Assembly: GCA_014529385.2 (NCBI GenBank)
Contig: CM043967.1
Location: 67,001-131,000, forward strand
From: Adiantum capillus-veneris
Taxonomy: Eukaryota > Streptophyta > Polypodiopsida > Polypodiales > Pteridaceae
Length of the DNA: 64,000 nt
Reading direction: 5' to 3'
Of this stretch, positions 23,425-35,975 are shown piece after piece. The notes under the pieces are model-generated. The model was not told the origin of the DNA and searched no databases. It was given only the letters and a program-made list of their open reading frames with translations. A program made the position numbers and the translations under genes. The first letter of the stretch is position 1. Every line of letters starts with the position of its first letter.

Positions 23425-26187
23425 TCAGAGTATCTTTCTCCACTTGTGATTCACATACACCATTGTCTCTCTCCACCTTCGTTGACTTTCACGAGCTCCG
23501 GAGTTGTTGTATGCCATTGATCTTTTAACTTTTTGTTGTTGTAAATGTCTGATGGCTTGTGCTGTTGCTGAATTTGCCAAGACTTCTTTTGCCTGCATTC
23601 GATGAATGATTCTACGATAGAACCATTCAAATAGTTCTCTCAAACTGTTAGCCTTGATTCGAGAGCCACCATGTCGTGTGTGCCTGAAATAAGCATTTCT
23701 CGCCATGTAATGAGACTTTTCCATCCCTTGGGTATTCCATATTGCCGGGTTCCCATACTTCTGTATAAAATATGGCAAATGATTGAAGATGATGTGCTGG
23801 ATATGAAAAAAGATTAGTTAGAATGTTTTACAGTCACATATTTTCACATAAGAGAGAAAGAAATACATGATAATACCATGTAGTGAGATTTTACTTGAAC
23901 TTGTTCATATCACCTTGTGACCAGTCATCTTTGTCGCACATCAAAAATAGGATGTCTATTGATCGCCAAACCTCAGCCTTCGCGTTACAAGTAGTTGGTT
24001 CGTGGTCTTTGACTGCAATATGTAGCTTTTTCCAGCTCTGATACTCTACCTTGCTAACATAAGATGTGTGATATATTTTTCCATGTTTTGTTAGCTTTGG
24101 ATCTCTTGTACCTTGGGGCTTAGATAAAAACCTCCGTGCCTTCACCCCACCGATGGATGGTTTGCATGGGACATCCTTCTGAGCAGTTGAGCTCTTTTCA
24201 TCCCGCTGGATTTTCACATTGCCACCATGAAGCCCCATATCCGACAGTACCATTTCTAAGCACTGCAGGGCTACTTGTCGTTCTGCGGAGTTCTTAATCT
24301 TCCAAGCAAACCCGATGTATAAGTAGACCAATTTCTCCACAATTCTACAAAGGGCATGCATTGTACAAATGTGGACATTCACAAGTGGTATTTTCAAAAC
24401 CGATCGAAAAGCAGGATCCTCAATGTGACGTGTTGGAGGTTTTCTCCACCACTTTGGGTCCATGACCTTTGCAGGCTCCATGCAGAACAAACACGGTGAC
24501 TTTGCCATTGCACCCATTCCACAATTATACATGCACTTTAGTGTTTTGAGGTCACCTGCAAGATGCCACTGAACTTGAAAGTCTCCCCTTCCATCTAGAC
24601 GTAGTACCTCTCCCTGGTTAGTCTGTCGATCAATCACCTCCGGAATATTAGTTCGATGGAACACCCAATATAGAATCTCATGATCTTCTTTCTTTACCTA
24701 CAACACAAAATAAATGAGACTTAAGTAGATCTGAACATTTGAGCTTACTTGAGAATCTCGCTTACCTCAAACGCACCAAGCCACCATATGTTAGATTCTG
24801 ATTGAACACTAAAATATAAAGGATCATCATTGGGACACTTTGAGAGGGCTCTATTCATTAAAGTAATAGTAACACGCTCTAGCTTTTTCTCTTTAACAAG
24901 CTCACACTCATCCAGTTTTAACACAAAATGTAATACCCCACGTGACTCTTCAAATGTGATGTTGTAAAACTCCACCATTCTCTTCTGTAATATCCGCAGG
25001 TCCATAAAAATATTGTTGAGCTCATCATATGCCATGTTTTCTCCATGGCCACTGTAAGTTGCTTTAATATGAAAGGGCTGTCCAAGATAGTCTCCCTGTG
25101 CCTCGTTAAGCTGAAGCCTCTCTTTCCAAACACTTGAGGCTGATGGTAGAAGTTTGGATTTTATACCCTTCCTAACAAAGATGGATGAGACAGACTTTTG
25201 GATAGCCGAATATCCTCTTTTGCTTACACCAAGTGAATCAAGTGTGCCTTGTATCTCTTTTGCAGGCACTGAGTTCTCTGAAATAAAGCGGTCCACTACA
25301 TTTCGTTGTAGGACCTTAAACTTCTTGTCATGTACTATATCTGCTGCCAGGCTTCTACTTATAAGTGGCTTCAATCTCTTTCCTATATTGGCTTTGGGGT
25401 CAATGTTTTCCTTGTCAGGATAGATTGAATCTCTACATGAAGACAATGCATAAGTAAATAACAGAAAATTTGCTTCACTAACACTATTTAGGCACATGAA
25501 AACAATGCATAACACGAAAAAACAAAAAGATTACTTAACTAAGACAATGTATCCAACCAAGAAGCATCACCTTAATGCTCGGATTCTTTTCTTAAGACCT
25601 CTTGATGCAACCTGCAATGTTTCAAGATTGCGCAATTTCTTCTTTCGGATACGACCACCCAAGATGGTGTCCTTCATTTGACAACTTCGCACCTTTCCTT
25701 TCAGTTCTTGTACCTCTGTTTTATGTTGCAAAATGGTAACCTGATCTGTAGAATGTAAATGTGAAAGGCGAACAATCTCACATTGCTGAGCTTGGAGAAT
25801 GCTCTTGTAAGTTTCGACTTCTCTTGTAAGTGATTTACAATAACCCAGAAGGCCCTTTTCTCCATCACCAGCAAAGGTCAATAACCTTGTAGGATTGACA
25901 AACGGTGGAGACGCATTAGTCATTGGATTCTTAGGGTAGAGAGAGCCTCTCGTCCAGATATCTATGTGTTTAGCTCCTTGAGCTCTGAGCGTGTCTATGG
26001 AAGCGGGAGGCATATGTGTGTTTGTTTTACTGCGCTTAATCAATGGTTGGTACTCATTGTCCAAATCAATGTGAAGGTGATATTTGGCTCGTTTCTGGGT
26101 AACATTTGTGCCATTTGAGGAGTGCACCATTAGCCAAATGTGCAGGTTTAATGGAAAGTGAATAGCGGCTGCGGATTCGTCCTCCAT
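23425..26187 (-). pseudogene. Gene T: DDE-type transposase candidate, copy A (four exons)
   Basis: Exons 26187-25571, 25432-24766, 24697-23877 and 23796-23425 have GT-AG borders and give about 825 residues. I start at the first ATG in a good context (AACATGGAGG); 13 upstream codons are open. The N-terminal block KHIDIWTRGSLYP and GLLGYCKSL is shared with copy B. Candidate catalytic residues conserved in both copies are Asp380 (LKLDECE), Asp477 (HLAGDLKTLKC), a CxxH motif at 539-542 (HICTMHALCRI) and a Glu near 727 (TQGMEKSHY). PCLFC adds two Cys for a zinc site. D-D-CxxH-E is the pattern of hAT, MULE, CMC and KDZ-type transposases; I cannot place it in one. A one-base indel near 23905-23935 breaks exon 3. 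Confidence 0.7.
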
Positions 26188-26389
26188 GTTAGCCTCATTC
26201 CCTCCATATTGACGAGGTTCATTCAATGCAACTGAAAAGAGGATTATCCCTCAATCACTACGAACGAATGTTCAGAAGAGTAAGGAATCTACTTAAAGTA
26301 CACTTTTTGAACTTTTACTATGAAAGACCCAGCTCTTTTATTTGCCATTTTTTCTAGAGAGAGAGTGAAAAAAATACATTTTCTTAGAA

Positions 26390-26422
26390 GGCCCTCCAAA
26401 TGACCTCCGAAATTTCCTAATG
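26390..26422 (-). repeat. Terminal inverted repeat, copy A right end
   Basis: Reverse complement begins CATTAGGAAATTTCGGAGGT and matches the left end over 33 bp with one difference. The transposase ATG lies 203 bp inside this repeat. Confidence 0.8.
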
Positions 26423-26863
26423 ACACAAAGTGCATCAACCACACTCTACAAGCAAGGCACATACTAGCATAAAATTGGATACAAATCAACCAAAATATGG
26501 CACAAATTGATGCTCAAAATAGCTGAAAATCAGCCCACATATGCCACTGCAAGGTGAAGAATACCATCCACCGAAAAGCGCACATCATGTGCATCCACAT
26601 GGCAATATAAACGAGCATCAAGTATGTACCAAATGTGTATCAAAGAGCATCCAAATTAGCTGAAAATTCAGCTCTCAATCATTCTAAAAATGCTTGCAAA
26701 ACTCTCTGCAAATCCGTGCACCACACTTTTTGAAATCTACTCAATCGCATAAGTCAATGCACATAACCTGTGATGAAGCCACTCTCGAATTCTGAGAGTC
26801 CACAAGAATGCATACATCCACAAAGCGTTCTCAACGTATGGGCATAAATGTCTTGAAAATATC
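26423..26863. other. No gene seen; possible copia LTR remnant
   Basis: About 440 bp between the copy A end and a copia RT scrap on the minus strand. By position it could be the scrap's 3' untranslated or LTR sequence. No LTR partner was found. Confidence 0.3.
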
Positions 26864-27139
26864 TCAACCCACACTCTCTTCACTGAGAGTCAATGGTCTC
26901 CCCTTGGGATAAAACAAGCCAAGATGTAAAGTGCCACTCAAGTAGCGAAAAATCCTCTTGACAGCTTGCCAATGTTTATACCTTGGGCTATGCATGAATT
27001 TGCTGACATGTGAGATTCCAAACTCAATATCCGACCTCGTGTTGCTTACATAAATAAGGCAACCAACAACAGTTTGGTAAAGAGTGACATCGGTATGATC
27101 ACCAACATCATGAAGACTCAATTTCAAACATGTTTCCAT
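26864..27139 (-). pseudogene. Ty1/copia RT C-terminus fragment
   Basis: 91 codons with the copia block YQTVVGCLIYVSNTRSDIEF, then VSKFMHSPRYKHWQAVKRIF and RYLSGTLHLGL. These mark the end of RT and the approach to RNase H. The fragment joins plus-strand gypsy sequence abruptly at about 27138, so this is an old breakpoint between two unrelated elements. Confidence 0.9.
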
Positions 27140-28820
27140 GGGAGTGGCAATAGGTTTAGAACATGCACTTGAGAGGGTGGCCGGGAAACGGGCTTATTCC
27201 TTTCTAGATGGGTTTTCAGGGTATAACCAACTGGCAATTGCAGTAGAGGATCAACACAAAACAGCGTTTGCCACAGAATGGAGAATATATGCGTATAGAG
27301 TTATGCATTTTGGCTTAACCAATGCCCCAGCTACCTTCCAAAGATTAATGACTCATGCATTCAAGGAATACCTGAGAATATTCTTAGAAATATATATGGA
27401 TGATCTCTGTGTACACTCTCTTCTACGAGAAGAACATATTGACCATTTCCAAAAGGTATTTGAGAAATGCAAAACATATCGAATTTGTCTTAACCCAGAA
27501 AAGTGCATTTTTATGGTTAGGCAAGGCCGCATCTTAGGACATATTGTCTCAAGAAATGGCATAACCACTGACCTAGACAAAATCAGAGTCATAGTAGACT
27601 TGCCCAGGTCTACTAATGCCAAACAAGTACAATCCTTCATGGGACACTGCGGATATTATCAAAGATTCATATATATATATATGCAGTCATTGCACAACCT
27701 CTGTATCGTTTATCAATCAGTTTTGACTGGACTGAGGAGTGTGAAAATTCATTCCAAAAGCTTAAGGAAAACCTTGTATCATCACCTGTACTTAAAGCAC
27801 TAGATTGGGAAAAGATATTCCATGTTCACTTTGATGCATCTGCATATGTAATTGGGAGTATTCTGGCTCAACCTGGAGACGGAACAATGGATTTCCCAGT
27901 TTGTTATGCGAGCCGACAGCTAAATAGTGCAGAGAAGAACTACACAACGACTAAAAGAGAGGGGTTAGGAATGATTTATGCTGTAAAGAAATCTCGGCAT
28001 TATTTACTCGCAAACAGATTTGTGTTCTTCACAGATCATCAAGCTCTTTTGTATCTAGTAAATAAACCATGCAATACTGGGAGAATTGTACGCTGGTTTA
28101 TTATATTGCTAGAATTTGACTTCACAGTGGTAGTAAAAAATGGTAAGACTCATCTACGGGTGGATAATCTTTCAAGGCTGCAAAACGGGGAAGCTCCTGA
28201 AGGAGTAGACGATGATATACCTGATGCTTATCTTTTCAACATTGAAATGATACCCAAATGGTCTCAGGAAATTGTTAGCATTCTTTCCTTTGGAGGTAGA
28301 TTTGATAACAAGGAAGACAGATCCAAACAACAAACAATTCGACAGAAAAAAACTTCCAGTCGATTGCAGGACGACTGTATCATCTAGGCTCGGACCAAAT
28401 TTTACGATTATGTATAAATCCTGAGGAATTCGAGTGTTATCTTGATGAAGCACATGTCGAGGATTGTGCATTTCACTGTTCAACAATGAAAACACACCAA
28501 AGACTGAAACATTTAGGGGTTTATTGGCCAACTATGTATGCTGACACACATGGTTATGTTAACAATTGTACTATATGTAGTGCTAAACGACCGGTGGATC
28601 ACGCGACATTGTTTCAGGTAAACATTGCACCTGCATAGAGTCAATATATCATTGATTTCTTAACAACAAGGACATTTCCTGAAAAAATAACAAAAGCACA
28701 AAAAAGGGCTATAGAGCTGGAAGCTCGTGACTTTAATTTAATTGGGAATCAACTCTATAAGCGAGGAAAGGACAATCAACTTAGAATCTGTGCAAGTGAA
28801 AGTGAATACCTGTTGATTCT
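27138..28820 (+). pseudogene. Ty3/gypsy RT, RNase H and zinc domain, 5'-truncated
   Basis: RT begins abruptly at the palm: RAYSFLDGFSGYNQLAI, FGLTNAPATFQRLM, and the metal box IYMDDLCVHS. The frame shifts at about 27665-27700 (a short TA run). RNase H resumes from about 27887 with CYASRQLNSAEKNY, TTTKREGL, FFTDHQALLYL and LRVDNLSRL, the last being a variant of VADALSR. Past a frame change at about 28360 comes a zinc-binding-like stretch (EDCAFHCSTMKTHQRLK, NNCTICS). The sequence is interrupted at 28820 by the 8.8-kb LTR element and resumes at 37670. Confidence 0.88.
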
Positions 28821-29070
28821 TGTGCGCTCCTTGCCGCACTGTCGAAGCAAGGGACTTGCCAATACACCGTGTGCGAGCCACAAACGGCTCCAAGCACACA
28901 ACAAGCCTAAACTAGCAAGCTCAAGAGAACAAAGGGTGTGTCACTCACCGCTCTACGCTCGCCTTTGTGGTGGATTCCTCGCCGCGATGAAGAAGAAGTT
29001 GCAGTCGTGCCGCGCTCAACCGCTTCGCCGCCGTCGTGCCTTCGTAATGCTCGATCGCACACACACTCTC

Positions 29071-29103
<33 letters not shown>

Positions 29104-29396
29104 AGGAGGTGAAGAAGAAGAAGATGGAGATGGAGCAAGAGCACTCTTCTATTGCACAAATGAGAGAATGAGTAAAAATTAGGTTTAGTTGGCTTTTATA
29201 GGAGCTCACCCCATTCACACTTGGGCGCCCATGCTTAGCCAACTAACCCTAGCATGTTCGTGTTAGAGTGCACCTCTCATCGGCGATCACTCTACCTTTC
29301 CCTATTGGACCGACAAGCCCGGTACCTGACTCTACCAAATACATAATACACGTCCATCGTAGGCGATAGGGTGTCCGTGTGCCGTGAGGGTTAACA
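28821..29396 (-). repeat. 3' LTR of non-autonomous element
   Basis: 576 bp, TGTGCGCTCC...GGTTAACA on the plus strand. It contains CT and CA runs (about 29067-29104). About three substitutions, a 3-bp indel and microsatellite length distinguish it from the other LTR. Confidence 0.95.
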
Positions 29397-29412
29397 TGCC
29401 CCCCTTCCTGAT
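29397..29412 (-). promoter_or_regulatory. Polypurine tract of the non-autonomous element
   Basis: On the minus strand, AGGAAGGGGGGCA ends next to the LTR start TGTTAACC, the expected plus-strand priming site of this minus-oriented element. Confidence 0.75.
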
Positions 29413-31009
29413 GTAGATTTCGTCCTCGGAAGCTATTGAGTTGAAGCTGGTTCGTCGAGGTGGAAGAGCATTTGAGATGAATGTCCTTAGCCTTCTTCAG
29501 TTACTGCAAAATCAAACAACATTGGCACAGTAATTGCATTCTCTTAAAAAGCATATGCAGTTTTAGGTAGACAAATTGATTGGTAAAAGAATTTTAAACA
29601 ATTTGGTAGCAATGAACATTAAATTGCAATGTAATCAAATGCATAAACAGATGTAAAGGTAAAAAATTAGACAAGTCTGGGGTCACTAATTTGACGGTCG
29701 AAAAGCACTAGAGATCAAGTATTAATACCATGGGTAAGCTTCTTAATTTTCTGTGGTCAAGTAAGTTGTTTAATCGCGAGAGCCAAGTATTCATGTTCGA
29801 GGGCTGACTAGAGGCTATATCTAGAAAACCTTGTAGTTAAGCTACCATAAAAGGAATTTCTCATGAAATCATCGCCTGACTGATTACTTTTTCTTTGACC
29901 CCCCAAAGTCTTTTCACATTGATTCAATTTGATGTGTGTGCTTATTTTGTATGCCTTGGGTTTTTTGCTTTTCAAGGAAAAGCGCCCACACTGGGAACCT
30001 CTAGGGCTCTAGTACCATAGGCAATACATGTGAGTGAAGTACCAATTTAAGCAGGGATTTCTCTTCCAGCTTAAAATTTTACATTGTGGCACTTTGATTT
30101 TTTGTTTGTTCATTTTCAGCATTTTAATTTTGTAACTTTGGGGGGTCATATAACACTGTTACCCTCCCCAGGCTCATCACATTAGTAAATCCCTTTATAA
30201 TACTTAAGCTAAAGGTCAATAGGGTTAAGCCCACTAGAAAGCCCTAGTACATTTCATACAATGCTGCCTAAATCGGATTAAGAACCTAAGTAACCATTGC
30301 TTATTAGGAAGGCATTCCCCATGGTATTAAGAGAAGATCTCTAATACCTAGCTTGGTCAAACTAGCTTAGTCGGACTGCTTGAGTTTTAAACCTAGACAA
30401 GTGATTATGACAAAACATTACATTGAATTAAATGTTTGATACTAAGCAAATGCGCTGAATATTATGCTACCAATCACAATCAAAGCAAACAATCATGGAT
30501 GCAAAAAGATAAAGGCAATGATAATGGACATAAAACACCTGTTTGTGTCGATGGTCGCGCTTGATTTGAAGGTTCCATGAAGGTCCAAATCCTAACCACA
30601 GCAACACGTTCCTGTACACACTATGAAACACAAACAATACCTCTAGGAGGCACATTAGTGGGAAAAGAGAACTTCGCTAATCTCTCAACTCTAAAACAGA
30701 AACACTCCTATCGTACTAATCTTACCTACCCTCCATCACTCAAGTGATGAGGATCGAAGGTGTTTTATGGCATAGGTTTCTGTTTCACTGTACCAGATGT
30801 GACATGTGTAGGTCTGAGTCAATGTTTTGACTTTTAATGTGCATACTCGTTTGCTAATTGCTCTTGCTCTTTATTTTTTGTTTTTTGTGAGTATAAAGCT
30901 TTATATGTACATTCCCTAAGATTGGTGATTAAGAGGTCAGGGAAAAAGGTTGAGAGGGAAACAAGTGAATGATGGATGTCCACAAACACTCCCCCCTTCC
31001 TTGGGTAGA
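29413..31009. other. 3' untranslated region of the LTR element, no gene
   Basis: About 1.6 kb of AT-rich sequence between the last ORF and the 3' LTR. No conserved domain, tRNA or clear repeat was seen. Confidence 0.6.
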
Positions 31010-32065
31010 TCATACCGTTTGAAATGAGCTTGTCACCCTTTGAAACCAATTTTTCCAGTTGGTAATAGGTGAGGATTTTTGCCAGTAGTTTTCTATTACC
31101 CTAGGTGCCTCGTCAAGTTGCAAGGGTGGTAAGGTACTCTCCCAGGATTGAACTTGAAGTGGTTCATCAGGTGATTCTTGAACACTGGGAGGTGTGGATT
31201 CTTTTGTAGCTTCATGGAGGTCCACTACTATAGATGGAGGCTGTGTAGAAGCTTTTACCTCTATGGATGTATTACATGAGGAGCTAGAATCTTCATGGGA
31301 CTCCCCCCTTCCTGAGCTAGGTGGAACAAATCGTTCTTTCTTTGGTACCCAAACTAGCTCGGGAGCAGGTGTGTAGCATTCTGTGATTTTTTTCTTTCCA
31401 CGATCATTGATTCGTTTTGGAGCTACGAGATTGGGCTCACTTGGGTCAGGTGATAGGTAAGAGCACAATCTAGGTTTTGGCACCCAGATTTGATCATTTC
31501 CTTGATAGTAGCCTTGGGCTTCCAATAGTCGTTTAGGGATCCATCGCAACATTTTCTTACTTTTCTTGGAGCGAGTGGTACGTTTCTTACAAGGCTTCTG
31601 TTTTTTAGCACTAGCTATGGTCACTAAAGAAGCTTTAGGGACCCACTTGTATGTTTTCTTTGTTACATTAGGATGAGTCTTGTCGGAAGCGATATGCATT
31701 GCTTGTAGCATCTTTAAGGGTACAGGAATTTCATCCCCCTCAGGTGTTACCCAGGTCGTCCCCCTATTTCCCCAAGTGTCTATGGTTGATGCTAGGTGGA
31801 CCCAGTCTACATTGTCTGATTCCGTCATACCCGGTAACACATCCATGTAAGGAGAATCTTGGCCAATGTCTGTATCCTTCTTACAAGTGTAACAATATTG
31901 TAGTGGGGCCGAGTGAACTGTGGTGTCAGAGCGATGATCAATAATGGTTTTACTCCCTAAGGGGTGTACCTTACCAGTCACCAAATCCACTCTAAGGACA
32001 GAGTCTTGGAATTGTAAATAGACAGGATTTTTAGACCAATCGTGAACCATTTGTGCTTCCCTCAT
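31010..32065 (-). pseudogene. Protease C-terminus and WxPK-repeat protein
   Basis: 351 codons in frame with the protease ORF upstream, separated only by a TGA at 32074-32072, where PFMREAQMVHDW continues the domain. The body is dominated by spaced W-[VI]-P-K units: YKWVPKA, LRWIPKR, IWVPKPR and LVWVPKKE. They are embedded in a Lys/Arg-rich, then Ser/Pro-rich sequence. The same unit occurs in the separate remnant at 49.1-49.7 kb. I do not know a function; a nucleic-acid- or capsid-binding linear motif is possible. Confidence 0.65.
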
Positions 32066-32071
32066 GAATGG

Positions 32072-33736
32072 TCATCCTAAAATCATTTCATATGACATAA
32101 GGTGTTTAGAGAAATCCATTACAATGAACGTATGTCGTACCTTGTGTCCTAGAACTTTGATCTTAAGATCCTTGAGCATCCCCATAGGTTTGGCTATGGT
32201 ACCATTTGCCATCTTTACCACAATGTTAGTAACACTGAGGCGGGGTTTTCCCATGGATTCCCAACAATCTTTTGTAATGATGCTAACTCCCGCACCACCA
32301 TCAAGAATTCCCTTTATAGTTAATCCCTTGGTAGTGATGGGTAGGGTCGCATTAGACTCGTCGCCTTCAAAATACTGCCCTAATTCGTTAATGGGTACCT
32401 CGATCACAGACTCGTGTCCATCTAAGTCAAGTGATTGCACATGATTTTCCTCATCAATCATAATCGAGTCAGGCCTATTTGGTTGCGCAAACTGCGGTAA
32501 TCCCGTTCGTAGCTCTCCGTTAAGGAATGCTCGAAGTGCAAGGAATAACTCAGGATCTCCATACAGCTTTGCTATGATCGTGGTTCGGACCTCAGAAGAC
32601 ATGAAGTCCACTAGTTTGGCAAAATTCATTGGCGTTTTGCAGGGTATAGGTCCTTGACTAGGAACTGGTGAGGATGGAATCTCATATTCCTCAATGGGAT
32701 CAGGTATTCCTTCGTTAAACATCCTTTCCAACAAGAAAGGTGTATGCTCACTTTCTGATGTCCCGTCCTCACTCCCTTCTTGGATGATACTAGATATGGC
32801 TAACGGTCTATGGTTCATGTGGGGTGGATGAACTTGCGTGGGAAACACTGTGTCATGAATTTTGACATGCATGGGTTCTGGTTCTAGTTTCCTTTGAGTC
32901 TTCTCCACTAAACCTCTTAGAAGTTTCACCTGCTCAATCTCATCTACTGGGTTTGGGTACGTCCCAATCTTCTTTTTACGATTCTTCCCTTTTTGCCCCT
33001 GCGGTTTATCTTGGGGGTCTTGGATTGGATTTGGAAACACTTGTGGTGTTTTGAGAGGCTCTTTATGGTTTTCTCTTATTCGGTTTTCATTTGGTTCCAT
33101 GTTACGGTTTTCTTTGTCGGTCTTTCTCTTTGTGGTATTGGTTCTAGTCTCCATTGTCTCGATTGAATCTGAATCATCCTCGAGGTCATTCATATACACG
33201 GGGTCATATCCTGTTCCTATGTTTGTTTTGGAACTTGGCTTTGAATTTTCCGTATTCTGCGACTTCTTCCTTCGTGTCTTCTTTTTCTTTGCTTGGATAA
33301 CTGACGCGGTATCTCTCTCTTCGAGGATATGGCCTGGCCCTTGAAGCATGGACCGTGTAATCGCATAAGCGGGTGCGACGCGTGGTATTGATGATGTCAC
33401 ACTAGCAATTTCGACCAAATTCAGGGGTGTGATTTTAGGCGCATTTGGGTTATAGGGGCATTGGGAAATCAAGTGATCTATGCCACAACGACTACATGTG
33501 AGTATTGGCATTGCAGACGTGCTCCCTTGATTCAATTGCATCTGTGCAGCATTCTTTTGCAGCCTAATAGGGCACTCCGCTGCTCGATGTGGTCCACCAC
33601 ACTCGTAGCATTGAAGAGGTGGCCTCCTAGCCTGGGTGTTGATATTTTGACCTTTGGATGCGAGAGCAGCAGCTTGATAAACCGGCTTGACTTGCCCCCA
33701 ACAATCTTCCATGTAGTATATAGGACACTCTTCCAA
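32072..33736 (-). pseudogene. Zinc knuckles and retropepsin-like protease ORF
   Basis: 555 codons. The N-terminus carries two CCHC-like knuckles, CYECGGPHRAAEC and CSRCGIDHLISQC. A long Lys/Glu/Pro linker follows, then near the C-terminus a retropepsin-like fold with GILDGGAGVSII (D-G-G where D-S/T-G is usual), VKMANGT and SYEMILG. The frame is closed by a TGA that truncates the protease just after ILG. An upstream piece of the same frame (33955-33748) is separated by a TAG. Confidence 0.75.
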
Positions 33737-33932
33737 TGTATCAAGTCAGTAGGCAATACTAGTGTCTATTTCCTCCTCACAGCCATCTGCACAAGCATTA
33801 GATGGCTCGCAACCCACTTGGTTCATAGGGGCGACTCTTGGATGCGGGGGCTGCGGTCCTAGCACAGGAGGTGGTAGCGGTGTAGCTTGTACAACATTTT
33901 GAGATCTAGGGACCATGTGTTGCGGTAGTTGC

Positions 33933-35975
33933 TCAACAGGTGGAGCAGGTATCAATACAGGAGCATACCTGTTTGATCATTAAACAATCCTTAGCTTGGT
34001 GACCATACCTACCACATGCGTTGCAAGTTCCATTAAATTTTACTCTAAACGTAGGGCACTCACTAGTGCTATGTGGACCTAAGCAAATGGAACACCATTG
34101 TTGCTCCCTTCTTGGATACATGTGACTATTTTGAGGGGGTCGATTATCCTTAAGAGACTCTTGGATTGCCTTGGTGAGGTCTGTCAAGAATGTCTCAAAT
34201 CCCTTTGGCTCATTGGCAATGGGCTTTGCAGTCATGGGTTCATACTCAATGGCTTGTGAGCTAGTGGATCTCGTGTCAGTAGACACCCTCATGCCTGCTA
34301 TCATCAAGTTGTCCTCTAATTGGATTGCATTGGCAGTGACATCTTCCCAGGTTGTGATACCTCTAATCACTAGTCCATTATAGATTCCTTCATTCCTCAA
34401 CCCTCGAATGAATCGATCAAGCAGTTGGTTATTGTTGAAGCGCTCATTTACAGGGCAACGAGAGTTTAAGTGCTTTAGACGACTAATGAAGTCCCTTACT
34501 GACTCTCCTTCCTTACGTTCGGCCTTCTGTAGCTGAGATGCTACACCCCAAAGCACACCTTCTCGTATGTACTCCTTTAGAAACAACCTTCGAAGGGTAG
34601 GGTAGATTGTTTTCTCGTCCACCCTTAGGGTTCTATACCAATCTCCAGCCTTCCCACTTAATGTCAAGCTTAAGGCATTGCACTTATGTAGTTCGTTGCG
34701 TTCCCCTAAGGAATCACATACTTGTTCAAACACTTCAATGTGTTTTCTAGCATCTTCGTCCCCATTGAATTTTTGCGTGAGTTTGGCAATTTGTACTGCC
34801 TTACTTCTAGGCTCTCTATCAGATGCGTGACACATATTTTCCGCGATAGATCGACCTATGGTTTGAGCAAACGCTGCCAAGTCACCTATGTGAGGAGGCA
34901 GGGCCGGTGGAGGTACTCTTGGAATCATATGTGGGAGAGGGACGGGTATCGGTCTTGGCATATGTGTGGATGATGCAGGATATGGAACATAACCGGGCAT
35001 AGGTCCACTCGGATAAGGGCTAGGGAGCGGCACTCGAGGAGCGTAAACAAGTGGTACTATTGGAGGTGTGGGGGCCATGTGTGCATAAGGGGCTAGAGGC
35101 ACATATGGTCGAGGCCCCATATTAGGTACTACGACACTAGGTAGTGGCACTGCGCTAACCGTAGATGTCATCGGTACATTCTCTGTCAGGCTTATCCCTG
35201 GAGTGAGCACTGTGTTTTCCTTGATAGAGGGTTGAGCCAAGTTAGGGAAGCTAAAGTTTTCGCTCGGAGGCTCAGATTGCATAGAGACCCCAGGTGAAAT
35301 GACATAAGATGGGTCCATGGGGCTCATTAGAGGAGTCTCCATTTGTGATAGAGTAGGCTGTTGAGCCTTGCTCGTATCCAGAAATCTCATGGGGCCATTT
35401 GAGAGTATATTTACCCCTCGGTTTTGCCTTTCTGATTGAATAATGCCATGGATAACATTACAGATCATTTTCTGTTGATCTTCGATGCTCGTGGCACTAG
35501 AGGTGGATTGTACAATCTCTATCCATCCTACATGGTAGGCGTGGCCAGAGTGTAGATCCGTCAACACCTCAGTGTGGAGGTCGTATGTCCAATGATCATT
35601 AATGAACAATCCTTCTAGAGTCGACGTGTTAACGGTTTCTTGTGAGGTAGAAGCAATATTGCTCCCCGTGGTTTTACTTGTCACCAACGGTACTCTAGAG
35701 GGAACTTCTGAAGGAGGCAGCTCAACAGGGCCTTCTTGGTAAGAAGTTGGTAGGATATCCACATGGACACTCTTTGGGGGTGTGGGGTCCACGTGCGATG
35801 TGAAAGGAGAGTCCACTTCCCCACCCCCTTCGTGTGCTTCATTTGCATCAGGTTCCGAGCGAGTAGCTCTACCTAATGTTTCCATGAAACGGCTAAACAT
35901 ACTAGTACTAGGCTGTGGAGCTTCGGGAGGTGCATGGCCTTCTCTCTCAGTGTTTTGGGTAGGGTATGCTTCCAT
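33933..35975 (-). CDS. Gag polyprotein of the non-autonomous element
   Basis: 680 codons, intact. The first 370 residues are Pro/Ser/Thr-rich, with a Pro-Met-Pro tract around 290-350. The retrotransposon gag (capsid) domain follows: FNGDEDARKHIEVFEQVCDS, AGDWYRTL, LRRLFLKEYI, ESVRDFISRLKHLN and LLDRFIRGLRNEGI. It ends with CSICLGPHSTSEC and a CCHC knuckle, CNACGRYGHQAKDC. The next ORF is in a different frame, so gag and protease would need a frameshift or are separated by mutation. Confidence 0.88.
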   Translation of the reverse strand: MEAYPTQNTEREGHAPPEAPQPSTSMFSRFMETLGRATRSEPDANEAHEGGGEVDSPFTSHVDPTPPKSVHVDILPTSYQEGPVELPPSEVPSRVPLVTSKTTGSNIASTSQETVNTSTLEGLFINDHWTYDLHTEVLTDLHSGHAYHVGWIEIVQSTSSATSIEDQQKMICNVIHGIIQSERQNRGVNILSNGPMRFLDTSKAQQPTLSQMETPLMSPMDPSYVISPGVSMQSEPPSENFSFPNLAQPSIKENTVLTPGISLTENVPMTSTVSAVPLPSVVVPNMGPRPYVPLAPYAHMAPTPPIVPLVYAPRVPLPSPYPSGPMPGYVPYPASSTHMPRPIPVPLPHMIPRVPPPALPPHIGDLAAFAQTIGRSIAENMCHASDREPRSKAVQIAKLTQKFNGDEDARKHIEVFEQVCDSLGERNELHKCNALSLTLSGKAGDWYRTLRVDEKTIYPTLRRLFLKEYIREGVLWGVASQLQKAERKEGESVRDFISRLKHLNSRCPVNERFNNNQLLDRFIRGLRNEGIYNGLVIRGITTWEDVTANAIQLEDNLMIAGMRVSTDTRSTSSQAIEYEPMTAKPIANEPKGFETFLTDLTKAIQESLKDNRPPQNSHMYPRREQQWCSICLGPHSTSECPTFRVKFNGTCNACGRYGHQAKDCLMIKQVCSCIDTCSTC